DNA of 64,000 bases from Sphingobium trunci (GCF_022664535.1 NZ_JAKUJY010000003.1:124001-188000); one strand, 5' to 3'. Counted from the stretch's first letter, positions 35,868 to 45,090 are shown. Made by a program: numbers and translations. Notes: generated by a model from the letters alone, not told the origin.

Positions 35868-38800
35868 CTATTCCGCAGGTTGCAGCGCGGCGGGGGCCTG
35901 ACCCTTGCCCTTGCGGGCAAAGCGGTCGCCGAGGGCGCGGCAGACGACATAGAAGGTGGGGGTGAAGAGCAGGCCGAAGGCGGTCACGCCGGTCATGCCG
36001 AAGAAGACGGCGGTACCCAGCGCCTGACGGAGTTCCGCCCCTGCCCCGCTTGCGATCACCAGGGGCACGGCGCCCAGGATGAAGGCGAAGCTGGTCATCA
36101 GGATCGGCCGCAGGCGGATCTGGGCAGCCTGAACGGCGGCTTCGACCGGCGACAGGCCCTGTTCTTCCTCCGCCTGCTTGGCGAATTCGACCACCAGGAT
36201 GGCGTTCTTCGCCGCCAGCGCGATCAGCACGACAAGGCCGATTTGCGTGAGGATATTATTGTCCATCCCCCGCAGGTTCACGCCCAGCATGGCCGCGAAC
36301 AGGCACATCGGCACGATCAGGATGATCGAGAGCGGCAAAGTCAGGCTTTCATATTGCGCCGCCAGCACCAGGAAGACGAAGAACACGGCCATGGCGAAGA
36401 CGATGCCGGCGGTATTGCCCGCGATCTTCTGCTGATAGGCGACGCCCGTCCATTCGCTGCCGTAACCGGCAGGAAGGGTGGATGCCGACAGCTTCTCCAT
36501 GGTGGTCAGCGCCTGACCCGAACTGGTGCCCGGAGCCGTATCGCCGTCGATTTCCACCGCAGGGAGCAGATTGTAGCGCACCACGCGATAGGGACCGGTC
36601 CTGTCTTGGAAGGTCGAGACCGAACCGATCGGAACCATCTGCCCGCTGTTGGAGCGGGTTTTCAGGTTGGCGATGTCGGCGACGCTGCCGCGATGGTCGG
36701 CATCGGCCTGGGCGGTCACGCGATAGGTGCGACCCAACAGGTTGAAGTCGTTGACGAAGGCCGAACCCAGATAGACCTGCATCGCCTCGAACACCCGTTC
36801 GGGGGGTACGCCCAGCAGGTCGGCCTTGCGCCGGTCGACATCGGCATAGACGCGCGGGGTGCCGACGTCGAACAGGGTGTAGACCATGTTGAGGCCGGGG
36901 GTCTGGTTGGCCTTCCCGATGAAGTCCTGGGCGACCTTGTTCAGCTCCGCATAGCCGCGATCCTCGCGGTCCTGCACCATCAGGCGGTAGCCCCCGGCCG
37001 AACCGATGCCCTGGATGAGCGGCGGCGGGATGAGCAGGATGCGGGCCTTGTCATAACCGGCGACGGCCTTGTTCGCCTGTTCCATGATGCCCTTATAGGT
37101 GGCGCCTTCCTTTGCGCGCTCGGCGAAGCTGTCGAACGGGAAATAGATGGCGGCACTATTGGGTGCCTGGGTCTGCGACGGCCCATGGAAGCCCGCGAAC
37201 ATGACCGCGCCGCGTATGCCCTTGATCGGCAGGATCTTCTCCGCCACCTCGCGCGTCGCCTTGTCGGTGCGCTCGAGCGAGGCGCCGGAGGGAAGCTGCA
37301 CCACAGCGAGGAAATAGCCCTGGTCCTGCGCGGGGATGAAGCCGCCGGGCGTCACCCAGATCAGGGCGATGGTGGCGACGATCAGGCCCGAATAGGTCAG
37401 CAGCATCTTCTTCGGCCGGGCGACGAGGAAGCGGGTGAGGCGGGCATAGCCCGTGCTCAGGCGATCGAAGCCGGCGTTGAAACGGTCGGCCGCCCGGCCC
37501 GCAAGCTGGCGCCAGCGAGGGGCGTTGTCCAGGTCATGCGCGCCATGCTTCGCCTTCAGCAGCAGCGCCGCCGCCGCCGGAGACAGGGTGAGCGAGAGGA
37601 TCAGCGAAATGATCGTCGCGGTCGAGATGGTGACGGCGAACTGCTGGTAGAAGGCGCCCGAAATGCCGGTGATGAACAGCGTGGGCACGAACACGGCGCA
37701 CAGGACCAGGACGATGGCGACCAGCGCGGTCGATACCTCGTCCATCGAGGTGCGGGCGGCCTCCAGCGGGGACATGCCCCGTTCGATATTGCGCTCCACA
37801 TTCTCGACCACGACGATGGCGTCGTCGACGACGATGCCGATGGCGAGGACCAGGCCGAAGAGCGACAGGTTGTTGAGCGAATAGCCCAGCCCCGCGAGGA
37901 TCGCCGCCGTGCCGATCAGCGACACCGGGATGGCGATGATCGGGATGATCGCCGCTCGCCAGTTCTGGAGGAAGACGAGGATCACGAGGACCACCAGCAC
38001 TACCGCTTCGAACAGGGTGTGATAGACCGCGTCGATCGACTGGCTGATGAACTCGGTGGGATTGTAGATGACGCTATATTCCAGCCCCTTGGGGAAGCGG
38101 GTCTTGAGCTGGTCCATCTCCGCCTTCACCTTTTCCGCCGCGTCCAGCGCGTTGGAACCGGGGCGTTGCATCACCGCGATGACGACCGTGGGCTTGCCCG
38201 AAAGATAGGTGTTGATGCCATAATCCTGCGCGCCCAGTTCGACACGGGCGACGTCGCCCACCCGGACCTGGCGGCCATCGGCGTCGGTGCGGATGACGAT
38301 GTCGGAAAATTGTTTCGGTTCGGTCAGGCGGCCCTGCATCTCGACGCCGAGCTGGAAGGCTTCCCCCCGATCATAGGGAGGCTGGCCGATGGAGCCGGCC
38401 GAAACCTGCACATTCTGGGCGCGCAGGGCGGAGACGATCTCGCCCGCCGTCAGGTTGAGCGCTGCCGCCCGATCCGGATCGATCCAGATGCGCATCGCAT
38501 AGTCGCGCGAGCCGAAGAGCTGCACGTCGCCCACCCCGTCGAGCCGGGCGAGCCGATCGCGGACCTGGGTCAGCGCATAGTTGGAAAGATAGTTGCGGTC
38601 GAACGTGCCGTCCGGCGACTGGAGATTGACCACCATCAGGAATTCCGGGGTCGTCTTGCGGGTGACGACGCCCAGGCGCTGCACCTCCTCCGGCAGGCGG
38701 GGCACGGCGATGGCGACACGGTTCTGGACGAGCACCTGCGCGGCGTCGAGGTCGGTGCCGACCTTGAAGGTGACGGTGATCGTCACCTTGCCGTCGCCGG

Positions 38801-39053
38801 TCGACTGGCTGCTCTGATAGAGCATGTCGTCGACGCCGTTGATTTCCTGTTCGATCGGCGCGGCAACCGTGGACGCGACGGTTTCGGCGGAGGCGCCGGG
38901 ATATTGGGCGGACACCGTGACCGTGGGCGGCACGATGTCGGGATATTGGGAGACGGGCAGGCCGACGAAGGCGATGGCGCCGACCACGGTGATGATCACC
39001 GCGATGACGGCGGCGAAGATCGGCCGGTCGATGAAGAAGCGGGAGAGGCGCAT
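35868..39053 (-). CDS. RND multidrug efflux permease (HAE1, AcrB/MexB-like)
   Basis: A 1061-residue inner-membrane proton antiporter. It starts with the hallmark RLSRFFIDRPIFAAVIAVII. The proton-relay aspartates sit in LAIGIVVDDAIVVVENVERN, with a second-half charged helix (LIALAAKNAILVVEFAKQ) bearing the relay lysine. The pore domain has QSSQSTGDGKVTITVTF, and the second periplasmic half reads RVFEAMQVYLGSAFVNDF. It is of full length and hence an HAE1 drug pump rather than a heavy-metal CusA. It lies in an operon with the adaptor and outer-membrane factor and is probably repressed by the TetR regulator at 41175-41783. Confidence 0.95.
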   Translation of the reverse strand: MRLSRFFIDRPIFAAVIAVIITVVGAIAFVGLPVSQYPDIVPPTVTVSAQYPGASAETVASTVAAPIEQEINGVDDMLYQSSQSTGDGKVTITVTFKVGTDLDAAQVLVQNRVAIAVPRLPEEVQRLGVVTRKTTPEFLMVVNLQSPDGTFDRNYLSNYALTQVRDRLARLDGVGDVQLFGSRDYAMRIWIDPDRAAALNLTAGEIVSALRAQNVQVSAGSIGQPPYDRGEAFQLGVEMQGRLTEPKQFSDIVIRTDADGRQVRVGDVARVELGAQDYGINTYLSGKPTVVIAVMQRPGSNALDAAEKVKAEMDQLKTRFPKGLEYSVIYNPTEFISQSIDAVYHTLFEAVVLVVLVILVFLQNWRAAIIPIIAIPVSLIGTAAILAGLGYSLNNLSLFGLVLAIGIVVDDAIVVVENVERNIERGMSPLEAARTSMDEVSTALVAIVLVLCAVFVPTLFITGISGAFYQQFAVTISTATIISLILSLTLSPAAAALLLKAKHGAHDLDNAPRWRQLAGRAADRFNAGFDRLSTGYARLTRFLVARPKKMLLTYSGLIVATIALIWVTPGGFIPAQDQGYFLAVVQLPSGASLERTDKATREVAEKILPIKGIRGAVMFAGFHGPSQTQAPNSAAIYFPFDSFAERAKEGATYKGIMEQANKAVAGYDKARILLIPPPLIQGIGSAGGYRLMVQDREDRGYAELNKVAQDFIGKANQTPGLNMVYTLFDVGTPRVYADVDRRKADLLGVPPERVFEAMQVYLGSAFVNDFNLLGRTYRVTAQADADHRGSVADIANLKTRSNSGQMVPIGSVSTFQDRTGPYRVVRYNLLPAVEIDGDTAPGTSSGQALTTMEKLSASTLPAGYGSEWTGVAYQQKIAGNTAGIVFAMAVFFVFLVLAAQYESLTLPLSIILIVPMCLFAAMLGVNLRGMDNNILTQIGLVVLIALAAKNAILVVEFAKQAEEEQGLSPVEAAVQAAQIRLRPILMTSFAFILGAVPLVIASGAGAELRQALGTAVFFGMTGVTAFGLLFTPTFYVVCRALGDRFARKGKGQAPAALQPAE

Positions 39054-39142
39054 CGGAATGTCCTTTGCGTTGGACGAAGGGACGGCGCGCGATCCGGCGG
39101 GGGTGCCGGACCACGGGCTTTCGCATCTTTGGTGCGGGCGGT

Positions 39143-40393
39143 TTAGCGGGCGAAGGTCGCCTGTGCGGCGATCGGCGCGGCGCCGTCCGTCGGGGTGATC
39201 GGGGCCGGGCTGGCCTTGATCGCCGTCGGCCGGGTCGCGACCTTGGCGCCGGGCATGACGGCCTGGATGTTCGATACGATCACCCGATCGCCGGGCGTCA
39301 GCCCCGTGCGGATGATGCGCAGGCCGTCGACCACCGGGCCGAGTTCGACCGGCTTGGCGATAACGCTATCATCCTTCCCGACGACAAGAACGGTCTTGCG
39401 GGCCTGATCGGACTGGATGGCTTCGTCGGGCACCAGCAGGGCGTTGACCTTGCCGCCATTGGCGAGCCGCATATTGCCGAACATGCCCGGCGTCAGGAAC
39501 ATGCCGGGATTGTCGAACAGGGCACGGGCGCGGATGGTGCCGGAGCGTGGATCGAGTCCGTTGTCGGTGAAGTCGAGATGGCCCTTGTGACGATAATCGG
39601 CTTCGTCCTGAAGGCGGACTTCGACCGCGCCGCCCGCTGCTCCGTCACGCTGCGATTTCAGATAAAGCGCTTCGGAGGCGTCGAAGTTGAAATAGATCGG
39701 ATCAAGCTTGTTGACGGTCGTGAGCAGGGTGGCACCCGCGCCCTCGCCGGCGGACACCAGATTGCCGATATCGACCCGGCGGTCGGAGACGCGGCCGGAA
39801 ATGGGCGCGCGGACCTGCGTGAACTCGACATCCAGTGCGCGCTGGCGTTCGCGGGCTTGCGCACCCGCAAGGGCGGCTTGCGCCGCTTGCAGGCGGGAGC
39901 GCAGGGCATCGACCTCGCTCGCCGAAACCGCCTCGTCGCCGGTCAGGCGCTGGACTCGGCTATAGTCGTTGTGGGCGAGGAGGAGGGCGCTGCGTGCACT
40001 GGCGGTGCTGGCCTTCGCTTCTGCCAGCGCGGCTAGGAAAGGCCGCTGGTCGATGGTGAAAAGAAGCTGGCCCGCCTTCACATAATCGCCGTCCCTGAAG
40101 TGGATCGCCGTTACCGAACCGGAGACGCGGGGACGGATTTCGACCGTCTGGCTGGGCGCGAAGCGGCCTACATAATCGTCCCACTGCGTCACCGCGCGGG
40201 ACAGGGGAGCGGAAATGCCCACCGTCACCAGCGGGGTGGCCGCCGCCTGGGCGCTGGGCCTGTCGACCAGCTTCCAGCTCATGCCGCCTGCGACGGCGAG
40301 GGCGAGGACGCCCAGGGAAATATGGCGCTTACGCCAGCGGGAGAGGGGGATTGCCGAACGGCTGTCGGCGTCGATCGGGGTGTGCATGTTCAT
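39143..40393 (-). CDS. RND efflux periplasmic adaptor (AcrA/MexE-like)
   Basis: A 416-residue membrane-fusion protein. It has an N-terminal membrane anchor (ISLGVLALAVAGGMSW), a biotinyl-lipoyl half with VEIRPRVSGSVTAIHFRDGDYVKAG, an alpha-helical hairpin (RSALLLAHNDYSRVQRL; SEVDALRSRLQAAQAALAGAQ), then VRAPISGRVSDRRVDIGNLV and a beta-barrel/MP domain. It bridges pump and outer-membrane channel. A short upstream frame of unknown function precedes it in the operon by 73 bases. A second ATG two codons in (40387) could also be the start. Confidence 0.93.
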   Translation of the reverse strand: MNMHTPIDADSRSAIPLSRWRKRHISLGVLALAVAGGMSWKLVDRPSAQAAATPLVTVGISAPLSRAVTQWDDYVGRFAPSQTVEIRPRVSGSVTAIHFRDGDYVKAGQLLFTIDQRPFLAALAEAKASTASARSALLLAHNDYSRVQRLTGDEAVSASEVDALRSRLQAAQAALAGAQARERQRALDVEFTQVRAPISGRVSDRRVDIGNLVSAGEGAGATLLTTVNKLDPIYFNFDASEALYLKSQRDGAAGGAVEVRLQDEADYRHKGHLDFTDNGLDPRSGTIRARALFDNPGMFLTPGMFGNMRLANGGKVNALLVPDEAIQSDQARKTVLVVGKDDSVIAKPVELGPVVDGLRIIRTGLTPGDRVIVSNIQAVMPGAKVATRPTAIKASPAPITPTDGAAPIAAQATFAR

Positions 40394-40466
40394 GAGAATG
40401 GAACTCCGGGAACCTTGGCCGACTGCGAAGCGGCAGGCATCGGCCGCTTCGCAATCGCGAAGAAAA

Positions 40467-40829
40467 TCATGCGCGCCGTTCGGCGCTTATCCGGGCCAGC
40501 AGCGTTTCGAGCTGGCCTTCGTTGAAGCCGGCCTTGATGAAGGCCTTCAGATAGGAGGGGCGGGCGGTCCAGCCGCGATGCCACGCCTCGACAGCCAGGC
40601 GGCGCAGGCTCTCCAGCCGGGAGTCGGCCAGGCGAGGGTTGGCGCCTTCGCCGAAAATCCATGCCTTCAGCCGGTCCCAGCGGTTCGGCGGGCGCAGCGA
40701 CGACAGGCCGTCATGGCGGGCAAGCTGGATGATCTGCCATTCGATCGGCGCGAAACCGATGACGGGCGCTACTCTGGTGGCGATTGCGCCGCCATCTTCG
40801 GCAGAGGCGGCAAGGTGCAGAAATGCCAT
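40467..40829 (-). CDS. small hypothetical protein heading the RND operon
   Basis: A 120-residue protein not recognised. It starts MAFLHLAASAEDGGAIATRV after a clear AGGGGAAC site. The sequence contains APIEWQIIQLARHDGL, a basic-aromatic middle (PNRWDRLKAWIFGEG) and an arginine-rich helical C-terminus (SLRRLAVEAWHRGW; FNEGQLETLLARISAERRA). No signal peptide, membrane segment or metal site is visible. It lies between the TetR regulator and the adaptor gene on the same strand, downstream of the predicted pump promoter, so it is probably the first cistron of the efflux operon. Function unknown; a modulator of the pump or regulator is only a guess. Confidence 0.7.
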   Translation of the reverse strand: MAFLHLAASAEDGGAIATRVAPVIGFAPIEWQIIQLARHDGLSSLRPPNRWDRLKAWIFGEGANPRLADSRLESLRRLAVEAWHRGWTARPSYLKAFIKAGFNEGQLETLLARISAERRA

Positions 40830-41085
40830 GGCTGTTCCCCTGTGAAAGGCACAAGTCCGGATGATCGGGCGGGCAGCTTGCCGTCCGGTGCGGGCCATCC
40901 GGCCTCGGGTGAAAAAGCGGTCCCGGCCGCGCGGATCATGAACCCGCGCGTCAGGCAATCAGATGTTGATCAGGTCGCGACCACCCTGTCGGGACAGCCG
41001 CTTGGGATCGTCAGTGAAGACAGAGTGGATGAAATGTTCGCATCGCAGACCTCTCTGGATAACAGGCCTATTCAATACTGAATGG

Positions 41086-41114
41086 TATATAATGCGATGC
41101 AGCAATGGGGTCAA
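41086..41114 (-). promoter_or_regulatory. sigma-70-like promoter of the efflux operon
   Basis: Read on the minus strand: TTGACC (41114-41109), a 17-base spacer, then TATATA (41091-41086). Transcription would start near 41079, inside the ATTCA-N4-TGAAT dyad. Confidence 0.6.
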
Positions 41115-41125
41115 CGATATTTTTA

Positions 41126-41137
41126 TACCGATCGGTA
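41126..41137. promoter_or_regulatory. TetR operator 1 (upstream of the pump promoter)
   Basis: TACCGATCGGTA is a perfect dyad of the form TACCG-NN-CGGTA. A second copy, TACCGGTCGGTA, abuts the TetR start codon (41783-41794), so the motif is repeated at both places the regulator would be expected to bind. This copy lies about 12 bases upstream of the -35 box of the pump promoter. Confidence 0.65.
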
Positions 41138-41174
41138 ATTTTTCGGCATTAATCCATAAAACCCTGAATTTTCG

Positions 41175-41783
41175 TTACTTTCCGGGCCATATCGCGAGCG
41201 TGGTTTCCACCAGCTGCTCCAGCCGCTCCGGCGGCACACCCGCCCCCGCCTGCACGGCCATGCCCTGCATCACGGCGGAAAGATAGGTAGCAAGCGCCTG
41301 CGGATCGATGGTTTCGGGAAAATCGCCCTCGTCCCGCGCGCGCTCCAGCCGGGCCAGCAGCGCAGCATCCGACGACGCGCGCCGGGCGATGACATCGTCG
41401 CGGATCGATTCGGCCTGGACGGCGCAGGCTACGGTGCTGATGACGCCCAGGCAGCCATGCGGATCGGTGGTGCCGGTCTGGATCGCCAGCGACCCGCGCA
41501 GCAGCCGTTCGGCCACGCCCTTCGCCGTGGGCGCTTCCAGCGCGGTTCGCGTGTAACAGAGCTTGTCCCGCTCATAGAGGTCGAGCGCCTTGCGGAACAG
41601 CGATTCCTTGTTGCCGAAACAGGCATAGAGACTGGGCTTGGTGATGCCCATCGCCTCGGTCAGTTCGGCCATGGAGGCGCCTTCATAGCCGCGCCGCCAG
41701 AAGACGGTGAGGGCGGCGCTCAACGCTTCCTCGGGATCAAACTCCCGCGGGCGGCCCCGTGCTGCTTGTGCCTGCGTTTCCAT
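41175..41783 (-). CDS. TetR/AcrR family regulator of the RND operon
   Basis: A 202-residue regulator. After a basic lead (ARGRPREFDPEEAL) comes the helix-turn-helix ALTVFWRRGYEGASMAELTE and ITKPSLYACFGNKESLF, then an all-helical ligand domain with DPHGCLGVIS and TYLSAVMQGMAVQA of the TetR_C subgroup. It is transcribed toward the efflux genes, with a matching dyad in front of their promoter. No ribosome binding site precedes the ATG at 41783, and the operator TACCGGTCGGTA overlaps its last base. Either the message is leaderless or another start is used. Confidence 0.88.
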   Translation of the reverse strand: METQAQAARGRPREFDPEEALSAALTVFWRRGYEGASMAELTEAMGITKPSLYACFGNKESLFRKALDLYERDKLCYTRTALEAPTAKGVAERLLRGSLAIQTGTTDPHGCLGVISTVACAVQAESIRDDVIARRASSDAALLARLERARDEGDFPETIDPQALATYLSAVMQGMAVQAGAGVPPERLEQLVETTLAIWPGK

Positions 41784-41794
41784 ACCGGTCGGTA
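41783..41794. promoter_or_regulatory. TetR operator 2 (autoregulatory)
   Basis: TACCGGTCGGTA overlaps the first base of the TetR start codon and has the same arms as operator 1. It is likely used for autorepression. Confidence 0.6.
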
Positions 41795-41841
41795 CATAGT
41801 GTGCGGATGGCCCTGCGTCCATAGGGAAGCGGGATTATCTT

Positions 41842-42321
41842 TCAGGCGTTTTCCCGGCCCTGTCGCCCGGCAGGATCGCCGCCCTCCAGGACGATCCGGT
41901 CGATCCGGCGGAGCATCTTGCGGAAGGCATCGACCTCGGCTGCGCTGAAATGGGAAAAGATGCGGCTTTCCAGTTCGAGCGCCTTGGGGGCGATCGCGGC
42001 GTGGAGCCGCTCGCCCGCCGCCGTCAATGCCAGAAGGTGCGACCGGCGATCCTCCACATTCGGACGGCGGACGAGCAGGCCGCGATCCGTCAGCGCGATG
42101 GCGGCGCGGCTGACCGTCACCTTGTCCATGCGGGTCAGGACGCAAATCTGTTGCTGGGTGATGCTGCCCTTTTCCGCGACCCAGGCGATGACCCGCCATT
42201 CGGGGATGGTGATGTCGAACATCGCCTCATAGATTTGCGCTATGCTGTCGCTGAGGAGCGCCGTCGTGAAGGACAGGCGGTAGGGCAGGAAATCGTCCAG
42301 TCGAAGCATTTTGTCGGCCAT
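41842..42321 (-). CDS. MarR family regulator of homogentisate catabolism (HmgR-like)
   Basis: A 159-residue winged-helix regulator: FLPYRLSFTTALLSDSIAQIY, the core ITIPEWRVIAWVAEKGSITQ, the recognition helix MDKVTVSRAAIALTDRGLLV and the wing RPNVEDRRSHLLALTAAG. It is divergent from hmgA. Two near-identical dyads (GTATCA-WW-TGATAC) lie between them, so it very likely represses hmgA-fahA and itself. The ATG at 42321 is chosen because the conserved MLRLDDFLPYRLS follows; an ATG at 42336 lies inside operator 1 and would be leaderless or almost so. The inducer is presumably homogentisate or a derivative, by analogy. Confidence 0.82.
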   Translation of the reverse strand: MADKMLRLDDFLPYRLSFTTALLSDSIAQIYEAMFDITIPEWRVIAWVAEKGSITQQQICVLTRMDKVTVSRAAIALTDRGLLVRRPNVEDRRSHLLALTAAGERLHAAIAPKALELESRIFSHFSAAEVDAFRKMLRRIDRIVLEGGDPAGRQGRENA

Positions 42322-42329
42322 GGGTAATA

Positions 42330-42343
42330 GTATCATTTGATAC
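42330..42343. promoter_or_regulatory. MarR operator O1
   Basis: GTATCATTTGATAC: GTATCA/TGATAC arms around TT. It contains the -35 box (TTGATA) of the hmgA promoter and covers the predicted start site of the divergent marR promoter. Confidence 0.7.
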
Positions 42344-42365
42344 CTTATCCGCAAGCCGCTATACC
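42337..42365 (+). promoter_or_regulatory. hmgA promoter
   Basis: TTGATA at 42337-42342, a 17-base spacer and TATACC at 42360-42365. Transcription would start near 42372, inside operator O2. On the opposite strand, TTGATA (42373-42368) and GATAAG (42349-42344) with an 18-base spacer form the marR promoter. Confidence 0.55.
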
Positions 42366-42383
42366 GGTATCAAATGATACCGG
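42364..42383. promoter_or_regulatory. MarR operator O2
   Basis: CCGGTATCAAATGATACCGG is a dyad with 9-base arms around AA. Its core matches O1 and its centre is 37 bases away. It covers the hmgA start site and holds the -35 box of the marR promoter. Confidence 0.7.
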
Positions 42384-42400
42384 TTCGGGAGCGGCATTTG

Positions 42401-43723
42401 ATGGAAGACGATCGCTGGCATGGCCCCGCCATGATGCCCGGCTTCGGCAATCATTTCGCGACGGAGGCGGTTGTGGGCGCCCTGCCCCAGGGGCGTAATT
42501 CGCCGCAGCATGTGCCGTTCGGACTTTATGCGGAGCAATTGTCGGGCACCGCCTTTACCGCCCCGCGCGCAGAGAACCGCCGGAGTTGGCTGTACCGGCT
42601 GCGGCCCGCGGCCAATCATCCGGCCTATCGGCCCTATGAGCGGGAAGGCCTGTTGCGAAGCGGGCCTTTCGACGAGGTGCCGCCGACGCCCAATCGCCTG
42701 CGCTGGGATCCCATGCCGATATCGGCAGAGCCGACGGATTTCGTGGATGGCCTGGTCAGCTATTGCGGGGCGGGCGATCCGGCGGCGGGGGAGGGGCTGG
42801 CCGTCCATCTTTACACCGCGAACCGGGCCATGGAACGCCGGGCCTTCACCAATGCCGACGGCGAGATGCTGATCGTGCCGCAGCAGGGCGCACTCCGCAT
42901 CGTCACGGAAATGGGCGTCATGGACGTCGCGCCCGAGCAGATCGCGCTGATCCCGCGCGGGGTGCGGTTTCGGGTCGATCTGCTGGAAGACAAGGCTCGC
43001 GGCTATGTCTGCGAAAATTACGGGCCGCTCTTCCGCCTGCCCGATCTGGGGCCGATCGGCGCCAACGGCCTTGCCAATCCGCGCGATTTCGAAACACCCG
43101 CCGCCCGGTTCGAGGATGATGACGGCCATTATGAGATCGTCCAGAAATTTGGCGGGCGGCTCTGGACTACAGTGCAAGGACATTCGCCCTTCGACGTCGT
43201 CGCCTGGCATGGAAATCTGGCGCCGTGCCGTTATGACCTGCGGCGGTTCAACACCATCAACACGGTCAGCTTCGATCATCCCGATCCGTCGATCTTCACC
43301 GTGCTGACATCGCCCAGCGAGCGGACGGGAACGGCCAATTGCGATTTCGTGATCTTTCCGCCGCGCTGGATGGTGGCGGAGGATACATTCCGCCCGCCAT
43401 GGTTTCACCGCAATGTGATGAGCGAGTTTATGGGCCTGATCCACGGCGTCTATGATGCCAAGGCGGGCGGCTTCGCGCCGGGCGGGGCCTCGCTGCACAA
43501 TTGCATGGCGGGACATGGTCCGGACAAGGCGAGCTATGAAGGCGCGGTGCGGGCCGATCTGAAGCCGCACCGGATTGCCGACACCATGGCCTTCATGTTC
43601 GAAAGCCGTTTCATGTTCAGGCCCACCCGCTTTGCTGTGGAAACGCCGCTGGGCCAGCTCGATTATGACGATTGCTGGGCGGGCTTTGAAAAGGCGCGAT
43701 TGCCGGAAGGGGATGGGGCGTGA
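42401..43723 (+). CDS. hmgA: homogentisate 1,2-dioxygenase
   Basis: A 440-residue enzyme that opens the ring of homogentisate to maleylacetoacetate in tyrosine/phenylalanine breakdown. Iron ligands are in place: H336 and E342 in [14 protein letters not shown] and H372 in AGHGPD, matching H335, E341 and H371 of the human enzyme. Other family blocks are [30 protein letters not shown] and [17 protein letters not shown]. The start at 42401 follows GGGAG by ten bases; an in-frame ATG at 42374 lies inside operator O2 and is rejected. It overlaps fahA by a GTGA junction. Confidence 0.96.
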   Translation: MEDDRWHGPAMMPGFGNHFATEAVVGALPQGRNSPQHVPFGLYAEQLSGTAFTAPRAENRRSWLYRLRPAANHPAYRPYEREGLLRSGPFDEVPPTPNRLRWDPMPISAEPTDFVDGLVSYCGAGDPAAGEGLAVHLYTANRAMERRAFTNADGEMLIVPQQGALRIVTEMGVMDVAPEQIALIPRGVRFRVDLLEDKARGYVCENYGPLFRLPDLGPIGANGLANPRDFETPAARFEDDDGHYEIVQKFGGRLWTTVQGHSPFDVVAWHGNLAPCRYDLRRFNTINTVSFDHPDPSIFTVLTSPSERTGTANCDFVIFPPRWMVAEDTFRPPWFHRNVMSEFMGLIHGVYDAKAGGFAPGGASLHNCMAGHGPDKASYEGAVRADLKPHRIADTMAFMFESRFMFRPTRFAVETPLGQLDYDDCWAGFEKARLPEGDGA

Positions 43724-45021
43724 ATTTCCCGCAGATCGACGAAACCCACGACCCCGCAAGGTCGAGCTGGGTCGAGGGAGCCGATGGACATACGGATTTT
43801 CCGGTACAGAACCTGCCTTATGGGATATTCTCCCCTCCAGGCGGCACCGCGCGGGCGGGCGTAGCGATTGGCGATCGGATTTTCGACCTCAAGGGCGCGG
43901 CGCGCGGAGGTCTGCTGCCCGCCGCTGCGGCGGCCGTGCTGGATGGAACGACGCTCAACGCACTGCTGGCGCTGCCGGGGAGGGATCGCATCGCGCTGCG
44001 GCAGGCCTTGAGCACCCTGTTCAGCGACGAGAGGCAAAGCGGCGCGGTCGAACCCCTGCTGCACCGGGCGGCCGATTGCCTGCTGCATCTGCCCGCGGCG
44101 ATCGGCGATTATAGCGACTTCTATGTCGGCATTCACCACGCCACCAATATCGGCAAGCTTTTCAGGCCCGACAATCCGCTGCTCCCCAATTATAAATATG
44201 TGCCGATCGGCTATCATGGGCGTGCATCGTCTATCCGGCCTTCGGGCGTGCCGGTGGTGCGGCCGCGCGGGCAGCGCAAGGCGCCCGATGCCGATGTGCC
44301 GCTGGTCGGGCCGAGCCAGCGGCTGGACTATGAGCTGGAACTGGGTATCTGGATCGGCCCGGGCAATCCGCTGGGCGATCCGGTGCCGATCGCCGAGGCG
44401 ACAGACCATATTGCAGGCTTCTGCCTGCTCAACGACTGGTCGGCGCGGGATTTCCAAGCGTGGGAATATGTGCCGTTGGGGCCGTTCCTGGCCAAGAATT
44501 TCCAGACGACCATTTCGCCCTGGGTGGTGACGGCCGAAGCGATGGCGCCCTTCCGCATTCCCCAGCCCCAACGTCCGGAGGGCGACCCGCAACCTCTGCC
44601 CTATTTATGGGATGAGGCGGATCAGGCAGGCGGCGCGCTGGCCATCGATCTGGAAGTGTATCTGTCTAGCGCACGGATGCGGGCGGAGGGGCTGGCGCCG
44701 CTGCGACTGTCGCGCGGGCCTGCTTCGTCCATGTACTGGACGGCGCAGCAGATCGTCGCCCACCATGCCTCCAACGGCTGCGACCTTCGCCCCGGCGATC
44801 TGCTGGGGACAGGGACGCTCTCGGCGGCGACGCGGGATGGCTATGGCAGCCTGATGGAACTGAGCGAAGGGGGGAAGGTTTCCATCGCCCTGCCGACGGG
44901 CGAGCAACGGACCTTCCTGGAGGATGGCGACGAGCTGGCGCTGAAGGCGGTGGCGCGGGCGGAGGGTTTCGCGTCGATCGGCTTTGGCGAATGCCGCGCG
45001 GTGATCATGCCCGCGCGATGA
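43720..45021 (+). CDS. fahA: fumarylacetoacetase
   Basis: A 433-residue enzyme that hydrolyses fumarylacetoacetate to fumarate and acetoacetate, the last step of the homogentisate pathway. The N-terminal SH3-like domain is followed by the catalytic fold with [62 protein letters not shown] (metal and catalytic residues) and [16 protein letters not shown]. It starts at GTG overlapping the hmgA stop. No maleylacetoacetate isomerase gene follows it, so that step must be encoded elsewhere or occur non-enzymatically with glutathione. Confidence 0.95.
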   Translation: MNFPQIDETHDPARSSWVEGADGHTDFPVQNLPYGIFSPPGGTARAGVAIGDRIFDLKGAARGGLLPAAAAAVLDGTTLNALLALPGRDRIALRQALSTLFSDERQSGAVEPLLHRAADCLLHLPAAIGDYSDFYVGIHHATNIGKLFRPDNPLLPNYKYVPIGYHGRASSIRPSGVPVVRPRGQRKAPDADVPLVGPSQRLDYELELGIWIGPGNPLGDPVPIAEATDHIAGFCLLNDWSARDFQAWEYVPLGPFLAKNFQTTISPWVVTAEAMAPFRIPQPQRPEGDPQPLPYLWDEADQAGGALAIDLEVYLSSARMRAEGLAPLRLSRGPASSMYWTAQQIVAHHASNGCDLRPGDLLGTGTLSAATRDGYGSLMELSEGGKVSIALPTGEQRTFLEDGDELALKAVARAEGFASIGFGECRAVIMPAR

Positions 45022-45090
45022 GGTGAGTTTCCGTATTTGACGCGGCGCGTCGCGAAGCGCAGCATGGCGTCCGGACAATTATCCGGAAGA

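Larger units (their letters stand above)
40830..41174. promoter_or_regulatory. control region between the TetR gene and the RND operon
   Basis: A 345-base gap without a gene. On the minus strand it holds a strong sigma-70-like promoter (41086-41114), a 12-base TetR-type dyad (41126-41137) and a small ATTCA-N4-TGAAT dyad over the predicted start site (41070-41083). The part from 40830 to about 41060 shows nothing recognisable and would be a leader of roughly 250 bases. Confidence 0.55.

Noticed and set aside
35862..39146. A very long open frame antisense to the RND permease gene
   Set aside because: High G+C keeps antisense frames open. The translation is low-complexity, rich in Arg, Asp, Gly and His, without family motifs, whereas the minus strand encodes a clear AcrB homologue. 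Similar frames antisense to the hydantoinase, M3 peptidase, fdsA and ccoGHI genes were rejected for the same reason.
42374..42400. Upstream ATG as the hmgA start
   Set aside because: It lies inside the MarR operator O2 and at the predicted transcription start, without a ribosome binding site. The ATG at 42401 has GGGAG ten bases upstream and begins with the conserved protein.
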